The notes: generated by a model from the letters alone, not told the origin. DNA of 64,000 bases from Micromonospora thermarum (GCF_012034245.1 NZ_JAATEO010000013.1:1-64000); one strand, 5' to 3'. Positions 43,117-52,513 are shown, counted from the first letter of the stretch. Program-made: numbers and translations.

Positions 43117-43492
43117 GGGGGGCTCGCCGCACGAGTGGCTGGACGACGACGCCGGCCCGGTGGTGCGCCCCTACACCCTGACCGGCGGTCGCGTCCGGTC
43201 CGCCGTCGACGGCTTCGACCTGGTCGCGTACGTGGTGGCCGAGCGGGACGCCGACCCCGCCGCGCACCGGGACCTGCACCCCGAGCACCGGAAGCTGGTG
43301 GCGCTGGCCGCCCGCCCGGTGCCGGTGGCCGAACTCGCGGCCGACCTCGACCTCGCCGTCGGGGTGGTCCGCGTGCTGCTCGGCGACCTCGTGGACCGGG
43401 GACTGGTGACGGTGCACCAGCCCCCGGCCAACCCGTACCTGCCCGACAACGACATCCTCAAGGCGGTGGTCAGTGGACTCCGTGCGCTCTGA
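43106..43492 (+). CDS. cvnC: DUF742 protein (CvnC)
   Basis: 128 residues with the DUF742 pattern: VVRPYTLTGGRVRS, then HPEHRKLVALAARPVPVAELAADL, VGVVRVLLGDLVDRGLVTV, and PDNDILKAVVSGLRAL. The winged-helix-like centre is typical of conservon third components. It overlaps cvnB by 11 bp and cvnD by 20 bp, so the set is translated as one unit. Confidence 0.9.
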   Translation: MRAEGGSPHEWLDDDAGPVVRPYTLTGGRVRSAVDGFDLVAYVVAERDADPAAHRDLHPEHRKLVALAARPVPVAELAADLDLAVGVVRVLLGDLVDRGLVTVHQPPANPYLPDNDILKAVVSGLRAL

Positions 43493-44075
43493 CCTGGCGG
43501 GAACCGGTACGCGCATCCCGGTCGCGCTGAAGATCCTCATCGCCGGGGGCTTCGGCGCCGGGAAGACGACGCTGGTGAGCGCGTTGAGCGAGGTTCGACC
43601 GCTCCAGACCGAGGAGGTGCTGACCGGGGCCGGCATCGGCACCGACGACATCTCGGGCGTGGAGGCGAAGTCCACGACGACGGTGGCGATGGACTTCGGC
43701 CGGATCACCATCAACGAGGACCTCCAGGTCTACCTGTTCGGCACACCGGGGCAGGACCGGTTCTGGTTCCTCTGGGACGAGTTGGCCTTCGGGGCGCTCG
43801 GCGCGGTGGTGCTCGCCGACACCCGGCGGCTGGCCGACTGCTTCCCGTCGATCGACTACTTCGAACAGCGCGGCATCCCGTTCGTGGTGGGCGTCAACTG
43901 CTTCGACGGGGCGCGCCGGTTCGGCCTGCAGACCGTACGCCAGGCGCTGGACCTGGACCCGGACGTGCCGTTGCTGCTCTGCGACGCGCGGGACCGGCAG
44001 TCGGGTAAGCAGGTGCTGATCGCGCTCGTCGAGCACGTGGCACGCCAGCGCGGCGAGCCGGTACCGGCGGCCTGA
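43473..44075 (+). CDS. cvnD: Small GTPase of the conservon (CvnD)
   Basis: 200 residues. It shows the P-loop GGFGAGKT at 25-32, a TTTVAMDFG switch, the DxxG-like GTPGQDRF, and base-recognition VVGVNCFDGA with Asn-Cys-Phe-Asp in place of NKxD, which is usual in CvnD proteins. It is the GTP-binding output of the conservon, acting at the membrane in the control of development or metabolism. GTG 43473 lies within cvnC. Confidence 0.9.
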   Translation: MDSVRSDLAGTGTRIPVALKILIAGGFGAGKTTLVSALSEVRPLQTEEVLTGAGIGTDDISGVEAKSTTTVAMDFGRITINEDLQVYLFGTPGQDRFWFLWDELAFGALGAVVLADTRRLADCFPSIDYFEQRGIPFVVGVNCFDGARRFGLQTVRQALDLDPDVPLLLCDARDRQSGKQVLIALVEHVARQRGEPVPAA

Positions 44076-44189
44076 GCCCGCCCCCGGCGGTCGGCCGGCA
44101 CCGAAATCGGGGTCGACTTCGGGCGTGACGACCCGGCGGACCGGGAAGCCTCTGGTTTGATCGGGAAAGAATCGACGGAGGGCGGACCC

Positions 44190-45227
44190 GTGACAGGTCA
44201 GGGCATGATCGTCCATGTCGGTGGCTACACCGCGGCCAGCGGCGGCCGGGGCAGCGGCATCGTCGCCGCCCGGCGGGATCCGGATTCCGGCGCGCTCACC
44301 CCGCTCGGCACCGTCGCGGTCACGCCCTCACCGTCGTTCCTGGCCCGGCACCCCCGCCTGCCCGTGCTGTACGCGGTCAACGAGCTGACCACCGGCGAGA
44401 TCAGCGCGTTCCGGGTCGCCCCCGACGGCGACCTGAGCCTGCTCGGCACGCGGCCGACGGGCGGGGCCGAGCCGTGCCACCTGGCGGTCGCCCCGGACGG
44501 CCGGCACCTCTTCGTGGCCAACTACGGCGGCGGGAGCGTGACGGTGTTCCCGCTCGACGAGCAGGGCATCCCCGGCGAGCGCAGCGACCTGGTACGGCAC
44601 GAGGGCCACGGCCCGGATCCGGACCGGCAGGAGCAGGCGCACACCCACATGGTCAACCCGGACCGGGACGGCGGCGCGCTGCTCGCGGTCGACCTCGGCA
44701 CCGACTCGGTCTACCGGTACGACCTTGATGCCGCGACCGGACGGCTGGTGCCCCGGGCGCCGCGGGTGCGGACGCCCGCCGGCGCCGGTCCCCGGCACCT
44801 GGCCCGCCACCCGGACGGGCGGCGCTGCTGGCTGGTCGGGGAGCTGGACGGCTCGGTCCTCGCGTACGAGCTGACCGCCGACGGCGCGCTGCACCAGCAG
44901 GGCCGAGTGGACGCCAGTGAGCGGCCGGGCCACGTACAGCCGTCCGAGATCGCGGTGGGGCCGGACGGGCGGTTCCTCTACGTCGCCAACCGCGGGGTCG
45001 GCACGATCGCGGTCTTCGTCCTCGACGGCGCGCTGCCGCGGCCGGTGGCCGAGGTCGACACCGGCGGGGAGTGGCCCCGGCACTTCGCCCTCACCGGTAA
45101 GCACCTGTACGTCGCCGACGAGCGGGCGGACATGATCCGCGTCTTCCGGGTGGACCCGACGAACGGCGTGCCGGCCCCGGTGGGCGAGCCCGTGGTGGTG
45201 CCGAGTCCCACGTGCGTTCTACCCTGA
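44190..45227 (+). CDS. Lactonase family protein (6-phosphogluconolactonase-like beta-propeller)
   Basis: 345 residues with repeated beta-propeller blades of the PF10282 type: HVGGYTAASGGRGSGI, FLARHPRLPVLYAVNEL, EPCHLAVAPDGRHLFVANYGGGSV, HTHMVNPDRDG, GPRHLARHPDG and HFALTGKHLYVADE. The family includes cytosolic 6-phosphogluconolactonases and other lactonases; the recurring NY.GGS and PRH motifs are present. GTG 44190 follows GGAGGGC; an upstream in-frame ATG (44157) is less well placed. It may process a sugar lactone in the pentose-phosphate route. Confidence 0.85.
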   Translation: MTGQGMIVHVGGYTAASGGRGSGIVAARRDPDSGALTPLGTVAVTPSPSFLARHPRLPVLYAVNELTTGEISAFRVAPDGDLSLLGTRPTGGAEPCHLAVAPDGRHLFVANYGGGSVTVFPLDEQGIPGERSDLVRHEGHGPDPDRQEQAHTHMVNPDRDGGALLAVDLGTDSVYRYDLDAATGRLVPRAPRVRTPAGAGPRHLARHPDGRRCWLVGELDGSVLAYELTADGALHQQGRVDASERPGHVQPSEIAVGPDGRFLYVANRGVGTIAVFVLDGALPRPVAEVDTGGEWPRHFALTGKHLYVADERADMIRVFRVDPTNGVPAPVGEPVVVPSPTCVLP

Positions 45228-45311
45228 GTCGCCGTCCAGGGCAACGGCCCGAGGCTGACTGGTCACACAGTGTCACAAATCTGCGATCAACTGTTGCTTC
45301 TGCGTAACTTT

Positions 45312-45325
45312 CGTCCGAACGGACG
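45312..45325 (+). promoter_or_regulatory. Perfect 6-2-6 inverted repeat upstream of the SBP-VWA gene
   Basis: CGTCCG-AA-CGGACG lies 27 bp before the start of the substrate-binding/VWA gene in a relatively AT-rich 125-bp promoter region. It could be an operator; the cognate regulator is unknown. Confidence 0.35.
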
Positions 45326-45352
45326 TGGCGTTGCTCGCATCGGGTCCGCAAG

Positions 45353-47119
45353 ATGGTCTCCGTGTCAGCAGGCCGCCATCGTATGCGCACGAACATCCAT
45401 GCCGCCGGAGCCGCAGCAGCGGTCGGCGTACTCGTCGTCACCGCCGGCGGGTACTTCGGCTACCAGCAGCTCGCGTCGCCCGACTGCTCGGGCAAGATCG
45501 AGCTCTCGGTCGCCGTGGCGACGGAACTCGCTCCGGCGGTCGACGCCGCCGCGACCGACTGGGAGAAGGAGGGCGCGGCGGTCGGCGGCACCTGTATCGA
45601 GGTGAACGTCTCCGCGTCCGACCCGGTCGAGGTGGCCGCCACGGTGGCGGCCAAGCACGGCGCGATCCTCGCCGGCGTGGGGCAGGCCCCGGGCACGGCG
45701 GTCAGCCCGGACGTCTGGGTCCCGGACTCCTCCACCTGGCTGCTGCGGCTGAAGACCGGTGGCGCGACCGCCTTCGAGCCGGCGAACGGAAAGTCCATCG
45801 CCCGCAGCCCGGTGGTCGTGGCGATGCCCGAGCCGATCGCCTCCCGGCTCGGCTGGCCGCAGAAGGAGCTGACCTGGGCGCAGCTCGTCAGTCAGGTCAA
45901 CAACTCCAAGCCGCTGAAGGCCGGCATCGTCAACCCGACCCGCGACGCCGCCGGTCTCTCGGGCCTGCTCTCGCTGACCACGGCCGCCGCCGCCACCAGC
46001 CAGGACGCCGACAAGGACAGGGTCGCCGCGCTCCGCGCGCTGTCGACGGGCAGTTCCAACCTCCGTCAGGACCTCCTCGCCAAGTTCCCGACCGCGGCGG
46101 ATCCCACCACGGTGGCCCGCAGCCTCGGTGCCGCGGCGCTGTCCGAGGAGGACGTGATCTCGTACAACAGCAAGAAGCCGGCGGTCCCGCTGGCGGCGCT
46201 CTACCTCCAGCCGGCGGCGATGCCGCTGGACTACCCGTACGCGGTGCTGCCCGGCATCGAGCCGGCCAAGGCGGGGGCGGCCCGGGTGCTGTTCGAGGTG
46301 CTCACCAACTCCAGTTTCAAGAACCGGCTGGCGCCGCTGTCGCTGCGCGCGCCGGACGGCAACTGGGGTGCCGGGTTCAGCGCCCCGCCGGGCGCGCCGA
46401 GCCCGGAGGCCGGCGGCGCGTCGGCCCAGCAGGTCGGTGGCGGCAACGCCGCCGGCGACCTCGATCCCAGGAATGTCGAGCAGGCGGTGACGAGCTGGTC
46501 GGTGGCCACCGCGTCCGGCCGGATGCTCTGCGTCATCGACGTCTCCGGCTCGATGAAGGAGAAGGTGGCCAGTGCCAACGGCGCGACCCGCCAGCAGGTG
46601 ACGGTCGACGCCGCCCGGCGCGGCCTCAGCCTGTTCGACGACCGCTGGGAGATCGGCCTCTGGGAGTTCTCCACGACCCTGGACGGGCCGCGCGACTACC
46701 GGAAGCTGGTCGACATCGGCCCGCTGACCAGGCAGCGCGCCCCGCTGGAGCAGGCGCTGGCCCGGATGCGGTCGTCCAACGGCGACACCGGCCTGTTCGA
46801 CACGGTGCTCGCGGCGTACAAGGCGGTCCAGAGCGACTGGGACCCGGGCCAGGTCAACTCGGTCGTGCTGTTCACCGACGGCAAGAACGACGACGACAAC
46901 GGCATCAGCCAGCAGCAACTGCTCGCCGAGCTGGAGCGGATCAAGGACCCGGAGCGTCCGGTGCAGGTCGTCCTGATCGGCATCGGCCGGGACGTCAGCA
47001 AGGCGGAGCTGAAGTCGATCACCGACATCACCGGCGGTGGGTCGTTCGTGACCGAGGATCCGACCGGTATCAGCACGATCTTCCTGAAGGCCATCGCGCT
47101 CCGGAAGACCGGCGCCTGA
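45353..47119 (+). CDS. Membrane-anchored substrate-binding plus von Willebrand A protein
   Basis: 588 residues. An N-terminal hydrophobic helix (about 17-37) anchors or exports it. Residues about 50-360 resemble a periplasmic substrate-binding protein (ELSVAVATELAPAVDAAATDWE, VWVPDSSTWLLRL, SPVVVAMPEPIA). Residues about 385-570 form a VWA domain with the metal-ion adhesion site D396-x-S-x-S in VIDVSGSMKEK, then DTGLFDTVLAAY and VVLFTDGKNDDD. The combination is known in actinobacteria, but its ligand and role are not. The start is uncertain between ATG 45353, GTG 45362 and ATG 45383. A good terminator follows, so it is probably monocistronic. Confidence 0.8.
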   Translation: MVSVSAGRHRMRTNIHAAGAAAAVGVLVVTAGGYFGYQQLASPDCSGKIELSVAVATELAPAVDAAATDWEKEGAAVGGTCIEVNVSASDPVEVAATVAAKHGAILAGVGQAPGTAVSPDVWVPDSSTWLLRLKTGGATAFEPANGKSIARSPVVVAMPEPIASRLGWPQKELTWAQLVSQVNNSKPLKAGIVNPTRDAAGLSGLLSLTTAAAATSQDADKDRVAALRALSTGSSNLRQDLLAKFPTAADPTTVARSLGAAALSEEDVISYNSKKPAVPLAALYLQPAAMPLDYPYAVLPGIEPAKAGAARVLFEVLTNSSFKNRLAPLSLRAPDGNWGAGFSAPPGAPSPEAGGASAQQVGGGNAAGDLDPRNVEQAVTSWSVATASGRMLCVIDVSGSMKEKVASANGATRQQVTVDAARRGLSLFDDRWEIGLWEFSTTLDGPRDYRKLVDIGPLTRQRAPLEQALARMRSSNGDTGLFDTVLAAYKAVQSDWDPGQVNSVVLFTDGKNDDDNGISQQQLLAELERIKDPERPVQVVLIGIGRDVSKAELKSITDITGGGSFVTEDPTGISTIFLKAIALRKTGA

Positions 47120-47136
47120 CCGGTTGCTCAGCGACG

Positions 47137-47178
47137 GGGGCCTGTCGTGGCGGTGAATTCCGTACGACAGGCCCCTTT
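47137..47178 (+). terminator. Terminator after SBP-VWA gene
   Basis: GGGGCCTGTCGT (47137-47148) pairs with ACGACAGGCCCC (47164-47175), a 12-bp stem followed by TTT, 18 bp past the stop. Confidence 0.8.
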
Positions 47179-47333
47179 CCGGCTCCTTGCGGGCCGGGAA
47201 AAGTGACGGCAATACGTCCGAAGCAATCGGCCGCCATAATTCTCGGGGCAGGATGTCGTCGTGCTTCGGACGGCGACCGGGTTGTCTCCGGTCCGGCCTG
47301 TTACGGCCGGTGACGGTGAAGTGGGGAGGGCCG

Positions 47334-48815
47334 GTGTCGGCGACGCTGTTGACCCCCGCCCGGGCATCGTCGGCCGCGGGTGGCCCACAGTCCCGGCCCG
47401 CGGCACGCACCGCTGAGCGGTCCTACGTCCGTGCGCTGGTGGTCCTCGACACCGCCGTGCTGATCGTCGCCGTCCTGGTGGGGTACGTGGCCCGCTTCGG
47501 CGACGAGTTGCCGCGCGGCGCCGAGATCCCGTACGTCGTCGTGGCGCCCGGCCTGGTGCTGGCCTGGCTGATCTCGTTGAAGGCCCTGCGGTGCTACGAC
47601 GACCGCGTCCTCGGGTACGGCGCCGACGAGTACCGGCGGGTGAGCTCGGCCAGCCTGCGGCTCGCCGGCGGTATCGCGATCGCCGGCTACATCTTCGACG
47701 TCGGTGTCTCGCGCGGGTTCCTCGGCATCTCCGCGGCGGTCGGCACGCTCGGGCTCGAGGTGGCCCGGTTCGCCGCCCGCAAGAGCCTGCACCGGGCCCG
47801 CTCGCGGGGCAGCGGCTGGTCCCGGAAGGTGCTCGTGGTCGGCGACACCGCACACGTGCTGGAACTGGTGCACACACTGCGCCGCGAGCCGTACGCGGGC
47901 TACCAGGTGGTCGGAGCATGCATCCCGGACGCGCTGCTCGCCCCGGTCCCGCAGCGGCTGGGCGACGTCCCGGTGGTCGGCTCGTTCCGGGGGATCCCGG
48001 AGGCCGCCACCGCCATCGGTGCGGACACCGTGGCCGTCACCGCCTCGGGAGAGCTGACCGCCACCCGGCTGCGCCGGCTCGGCTGGCAGTTGGAGGGCAC
48101 CGGCGTGGACCTGGTGGTGGCCCCGGCGCTGACCGACGTCGCCGGCCCCCGCATCCACACCCGGCCGGTGGCGGGCCTGCCGCTGATCCACGTCGAGGCG
48201 CCCGAGTTCCGGGGCGCCCGCAAGCTCGTCAAGGGCTTCGTCGACCGCTCCGCCGCGTTCCTCGCGCTGGCGATGCTGCTGCCGCTGCTGGCGGTCATCG
48301 CGGCCGCCATCCGGCTGGACAGCCCCGGGCCCGTCCTGTTCCGGCAGACCCGGGTGGGGCAGGGGGGCCGGGAGTTCGGCGTCTGGAAGTTCCGCACGAT
48401 GGTGGTGAACGCGGACGCCCTGCTGACGGAGCTGTCCACCCGCAACGAGACCGACGGCCTGATGTTCAAGATGCGCGACGACCCGCGGGTGACCCGGATC
48501 GGCCGGCTGCTGCGCAAGTGGTCGCTGGACGAGCTGCCCCAGCTCGTCAACGTCCTGCTCGGCCAGATGAGCCTGGTCGGCCCGCGCCCGCCGCTGCCGT
48601 CGGAGGTCGCCCGGTACGACGGCGACGTGGCCCGCCGCCTGCTGGTCAAGCCCGGCATGACCGGTCTGTGGCAGGTCAGCGGCCGGTCCGACCTGAGCTG
48701 GGAGGACGGGATCCGGCTCGACCTCTACTACGTGGAGAACTGGTCGCTCGCGGCCGACCTGACGATCCTGTGGAAAACCTTCGGCGCGGTGATCAACAGC
48801 CGCGGCGCGTACTGA
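47334..48815 (+). CDS. Polyprenyl-phosphate sugar-1-phosphate transferase (WbaP/PssY-like)
   Basis: 493 residues. Four membrane helices (about 27-135), a Rossmann-like central domain (KVLVVGDTAHVLELV, about 160-285), a fifth helix and a C-terminal bacterial sugar transferase domain from about residue 300: LDSPGPVLFRQTRVGQGGREF, KFRTMVVNAD, DELPQLVNVLLGQMSLVGPRPPLP and GMTGLWQVSGRSDLSWEDG. It moves a sugar-1-phosphate from a nucleotide sugar to undecaprenyl phosphate, the first step in exopolysaccharide or glycan synthesis. GTG 47334 follows GGGGAGGG. A -10-like CATAAT at 47235 may be its promoter. No glycosyltransferase cluster follows, so it may prime a pathway encoded elsewhere. Confidence 0.88.
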   Translation: MSATLLTPARASSAAGGPQSRPAARTAERSYVRALVVLDTAVLIVAVLVGYVARFGDELPRGAEIPYVVVAPGLVLAWLISLKALRCYDDRVLGYGADEYRRVSSASLRLAGGIAIAGYIFDVGVSRGFLGISAAVGTLGLEVARFAARKSLHRARSRGSGWSRKVLVVGDTAHVLELVHTLRREPYAGYQVVGACIPDALLAPVPQRLGDVPVVGSFRGIPEAATAIGADTVAVTASGELTATRLRRLGWQLEGTGVDLVVAPALTDVAGPRIHTRPVAGLPLIHVEAPEFRGARKLVKGFVDRSAAFLALAMLLPLLAVIAAAIRLDSPGPVLFRQTRVGQGGREFGVWKFRTMVVNADALLTELSTRNETDGLMFKMRDDPRVTRIGRLLRKWSLDELPQLVNVLLGQMSLVGPRPPLPSEVARYDGDVARRLLVKPGMTGLWQVSGRSDLSWEDGIRLDLYYVENWSLAADLTILWKTFGAVINSRGAY

Positions 48816-48822
48816 CGCCGAG

Positions 48823-49953
48823 TCAGATCCGGGGTCCGGTCCAGTCCAGGCACACCACCACCGCGTCGTCCACCAGGTCGCCGGCGACGAAGGCGCGCAG
48901 GTCGCCGATGAGCGAGCGGACGGCGTCCAACGGCTGCATCGGTCCGGTGCGCCGCAGGAAGCGGTCCAGGGCCGTCTCGCCGTACCGGATGTCGTGGCCG
49001 GTCGCCTCGACCACGCCGTCGCTGACCACGAAGAGCCGGTCGCCCCGGCGCAGCGCGAAGCGCTGCTCCCGGTAGTCGGTGTCCTCGAACATGCCCAGCG
49101 GGAACTGCTTGTCCAGCGGCTGGTCGTGGACCTCGCCGTCGCGCAGCAGCAGCAGGCGGGGTGACCCGGCGTCGACCACCGTCATCACCCCGGAGCGCAG
49201 GTCGAGTTCCATCAGGAGCACGGCAAGGTGCCGCTCGCCGCGGTGCACCTCGTACACGGCCTGGTCGGCGAGGGCCGCCTGGTCGGCCAGGGACAGGCCG
49301 GCCCGCCGCGCGTTGCGCAGGGCGAACGTGGCCAGCGACGTCAGCAGCGACGCCGCCACCCCCGTGCCCGACCCGTTGATCGTGGCCAGCCACAGGCGGT
49401 CGCCGTCGTCGGACCAGTCGAAGCTGTCGCCGCGCACCGCGTACGCCGGCTCCAGCTGCCCCGCCAGGCTGAAGGTGGAGCGGACGCGGCTGCGGCCCGG
49501 CAGGAGCTCCCACTGCATCTCGGCGGCGAGCGTGAGGCGCCGGCTGCGCCGGGCGACCCGGTACACGTCGGTGCCTTCGGTGACGGCGGAGATCTCGTGC
49601 GACAGCGCCGTGGCGATCTCCGCCAGCTCGGCGAGTACGGCACCGTCGTCCGGCGCCGGGGCCACCCGCAGCACCCCGCGCCGCTCGCCCCGCATGGAGA
49701 CCGGCAGGTACGCGTGGCCGTCGGCGACGATGGGGACCTGGTGGTCGAAGCAGCGCCACGCCGGGTGACCCGGAGCGGTGACCGGCTCACCCTCGGCCAG
49801 CGGCATCAGCACCGACATGCGGTAGTCGACCTGGAGCAGCTCCACCCGCTCGATGCCGTACGCCTGACCCATGACCTCGGTGATGCCCTTCAGCAGGAGG
49901 TCGGCCGGGGCCTGAATGAGCACGCTTCGTGCCCGGTCGACCGGTTCGCTCAT
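48823..49953 (-). CDS. SpoIIE/PP2C-like protein with altered metal site
   Basis: 376 residues. An N-terminal GAF-like sensor part (about 20-165) is followed by a PP2C/SpoIIE domain. The first motif (VRGDSFDWSD) and the later VVSDGVVEA and DDAVVVCL are kept, but the usual GDVxGHG motif is replaced by INGSGTG, so one metal-binding Asp is Asn. Such members may be weak or inactive phosphatases, or act on a different partner. ATG 49953 has AAGGAG. It is divergent from a MarR gene (59-bp gap) and convergent with the sugar transferase 7 bp away. Role in partner-switching signalling is inferred. Confidence 0.75.
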   Translation of the reverse strand: MSEPVDRARSVLIQAPADLLLKGITEVMGQAYGIERVELLQVDYRMSVLMPLAEGEPVTAPGHPAWRCFDHQVPIVADGHAYLPVSMRGERRGVLRVAPAPDDGAVLAELAEIATALSHEISAVTEGTDVYRVARRSRRLTLAAEMQWELLPGRSRVRSTFSLAGQLEPAYAVRGDSFDWSDDGDRLWLATINGSGTGVAASLLTSLATFALRNARRAGLSLADQAALADQAVYEVHRGERHLAVLLMELDLRSGVMTVVDAGSPRLLLLRDGEVHDQPLDKQFPLGMFEDTDYREQRFALRRGDRLFVVSDGVVEATGHDIRYGETALDRFLRRTGPMQPLDAVRSLIGDLRAFVAGDLVDDAVVVCLDWTGPRI

Positions 49954-50012
49954 CACCGCTCCTTGATCACAGGCCCGCTTATCGCCGAAGGCGGAGTACG
50001 CTCGGGCGCACC

Positions 50013-50573
50013 ATGGTCGAAGTACAGGGTCCGCCGGGACCACAGACGAGTATGGCTGCCGAGGTCGACGCCGCGGCGAAAGCCCTGCTGACCGTCTGGG
50101 AGACGGCGCGGGAGAGCACGACCAGCCGGGTCTCCGGAGCGCAGCTCCGGGTGGTCATGGTGGTGGAGCAGCACGACGGGATCAACCTGCGCAGGTTGGC
50201 GAACCGTCTCGGCATGCTGCTCTCCTCGGCCAGCCGGCTCTGCGACCGGCTGGTGGCGGCCGGGATGCTCGAACGCGAGCCGGGCCGCCTCGACCGGCGG
50301 GAGATCTCGCTGCACCTGACGGTGGAGTCCCGCCGCCTCCTCACCGAGCTCCGCGAGCACCGGCGGCGCCAGTTGACCGAGATCCTCGCCGGGATGAGCG
50401 AGGAGGGCCGGGAGGCCCTGCTGCGGGGCCTGCGCGAGTTCGACGAGGCGGCGCGCCGGCAGGACGAGTCGATCGCGTACGCCGAACCGCCGGGTCCCTG
50501 GCCCGCCGCGGACGTCGAGCCGCCGCCGGCCGAGTGGACGGCAGGAGAGCCGCCGGCGGCCCGGACGGCCTGA
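50013..50573 (+). CDS. MarR-family transcriptional regulator
   Basis: 186 residues. The winged helix-turn-helix is clear: RVSGAQLRVVMVVEQHDGINLRRLANRL, SSASRLCDRLVAAGMLERE, then GRLDRREISLHLTVESRRLL as the wing. Dimerisation helices flank it and the C-terminal about 35 residues are Pro/Ala-rich. It probably controls itself and the divergent SpoIIE-like gene from the shared 59-bp promoter, which contains CGCC-GAA-GGCG. The inducer is unknown. ATG 50013 (MVEVQGPPGP) is used. Confidence 0.85.
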   Translation: MVEVQGPPGPQTSMAAEVDAAAKALLTVWETARESTTSRVSGAQLRVVMVVEQHDGINLRRLANRLGMLLSSASRLCDRLVAAGMLEREPGRLDRREISLHLTVESRRLLTELREHRRRQLTEILAGMSEEGREALLRGLREFDEAARRQDESIAYAEPPGPWPAADVEPPPAEWTAGEPPAARTA

Positions 50574-50641
50574 GCGGCGGCCTGAGCCGCCGTCTGCCGC
50601 CCGGTGGCGCCGCCGGGGGTGCGGGTGGTGGACCTGCCGGG

Positions 50642-52352
50642 TCAACCGGGCGACGCGCACACGGCGAGCATCGCGATGTCGTCCTGACGCTGGCCGCCCG
50701 CCCACTCGTCGACGAGTTGGAGCAGCCGGTCGACCAGCGCGGCGGGGGGCAGGCCGGCGGCGGCGGCGAGCGCGCGGCCCAGCCGGCCCTCGCCGAACAT
50801 CTCGGCGTCGCGGGGCCCGCCGCGCGCCTCGGTCACCCCGTCGCTGTACGCGAGGAGCAGCTCGCCGGGGGCCAGCCGGACGGTGGCCTGACCGAAGCGG
50901 GCGGCGGCGAGCGCACCTACCGGCATCCCGCCGACCGGGACCGGCTCGACGGTGCCGTCCGGCCGTACCAGTAGCGGGGAGGGGTGCCCACCGCCGGCGA
51001 TCGTGGTCCGTAGCCCGCCGTCCGGTTCCCGGTCGAGCGTGCCGAGCAGCAGCGTGGTGAACTGGCTTCGGCGGGCCGCGTCCGGGGTGTCGAGCAGCGC
51101 CCGGTCGAGCAGCCGGATGAGCTCCAGCGGGCGCTGTTCGACCAGACGGAGGGTCTGGAGGGACTGGCGGACCCGGCCGGTGAGGACGGCCGCGCCGACG
51201 CCCTTGCCGCACGCGTCGCCGAGGGTGAACATGGCGCCCCGGGCGGTCGGGAAGACCTCGTAGAAGTCGCCGCCGATCCGCAGGGTGTCCCCGGCGGCGC
51301 GGTATCCGCCGGCGAGGGCGATGCCCGGTACGGCGGGCAGTTCGGGCGGGCGCAGGCTGGCCTGCAGCACGCGTGCCAGGTGCGCCTGTTCCCCGTACAG
51401 GTCGGCGGTGGCGAGGGCGGCGCCGGCCCGGGCGGCGAACTCCCGGGCGACCTCGACGTCGCGCGCGTCGAACGTGGTGGCCCGGCGGACCAGCACCAGC
51501 GCCCCGGCGGGACGGCCGGCGGCGAGCATCGGGCTGACCAGCACCGTGCGGGGCCGGCCGAATCCGGCCGGGAGCAGGTCGGCCAGGTCGGCCACGTCGG
51601 CGTGGGGCCAGGGGCTCGGGTCGGTGGCCGCACCGGCGAACGCCTCCCGGAGGCCGGGCAGGGCGCTCGTCACGGCCCAGGGGGGCGACGCCGGTGACCG
51701 GGGCGGGGTCGCCGTCGGCGTACCGCAGCCAGTGCGGCAGCAGGTTCTCCGCCGGCGTGGGCGGCCGGTGCACGACCAGCGCCAGGTCGGCGAGGTAGGG
51801 AACGGCGATCGTGGCCGCGGTGCGTAACGCGTGGTCCCGGTGCAGCGACAGCCCGAGACGGCTGCCGGCCCGGGCGAGGAACGCCGTCCGCGACCGTTCC
51901 GCCAGCAGGGCTGCGGTCCGCGCGTACTCGTCGGTGACGTCCCGTACGTACCAGGCGTACCGGCCGCCGGTGAGGCACCGCCGCACCGCCCGCAGCCGCC
52001 GGCCGCGATGCTCGGCGTCGAACGTCTCCGCCGCGGCGAGCACGGGCAGGACGCCGGCGGCCAGGTCGGTGCCCGGGACGATCTCTGGCAGCAGCTCCGC
52101 CGTCCTGCCGTTGACGAACGTCACGACCCCGGTGTCGTCGGCCGTCACCACGGCGTCCGTGAGCCCGTCCAGCAGCTCCCGGGCCAGTCCGGAGTCGGTC
52201 GGCAGGGAGATCCCGGGGGAGCGCGGAGCGTCGTGGCGGGCGGTCCGCCCGCGGGTGCCGACCGGGCCGGTGACGCCCCCACGCGGGGGCCTGGTCACCG
52301 TGCGGCGCCGGGCGCCCGGGTCCGTCGACCTGTGCGCATGCTGGTCGTGCAC
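50642..52352 (-). pseudogene. PAS-GAF-SpoIIE phosphatase with a frameshift
   Basis: The N-terminal frame (from about GTG 52352) encodes a PAS domain (ELLDGLTDAVVTADDTGVV, FVNGRTAELLPEIV) and the start of a GAF domain (AFLARAGSRLGLSLHRDHAL). At a run of six C (minus strand, 51680-51685) the frame is lost; removing one C joins it to ...VAPWAVTSALPGLREAF, the rest of the GAF domain and an intact SpoIIE domain with GGDFYEVF, LGDACGKGVGAA, AYSDGVTEA and QDDIAMLAV. Restored length would be about 570 residues. In Streptomyces such proteins act on anti-sigma antagonists. It may be a sequencing slip or a real broken gene. The start is uncertain. Confidence 0.7.
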
Positions 52353-52513
52353 TCCTCGGGTGGATGTCGTTGCTCGACAGCAAGGGTACCGAGGCGCGCG
52401 GCCGTACGCCCACGGCGGACTCCGGGCCGGTGTCGATGGCACCGCCCGGCCGTGCCGGATCGCCGCCTGAGTCTCGGCGGCTCGCGCCGGCACATCGACG
52501 CGGGCCGCTGGGA

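Noticed and set aside
49954..50012. CGCC-GAA-GGCG as a definite MarR operator
   Set aside because: The repeat is short and GC-rich, so it could occur by chance; mentioned only as a possibility.
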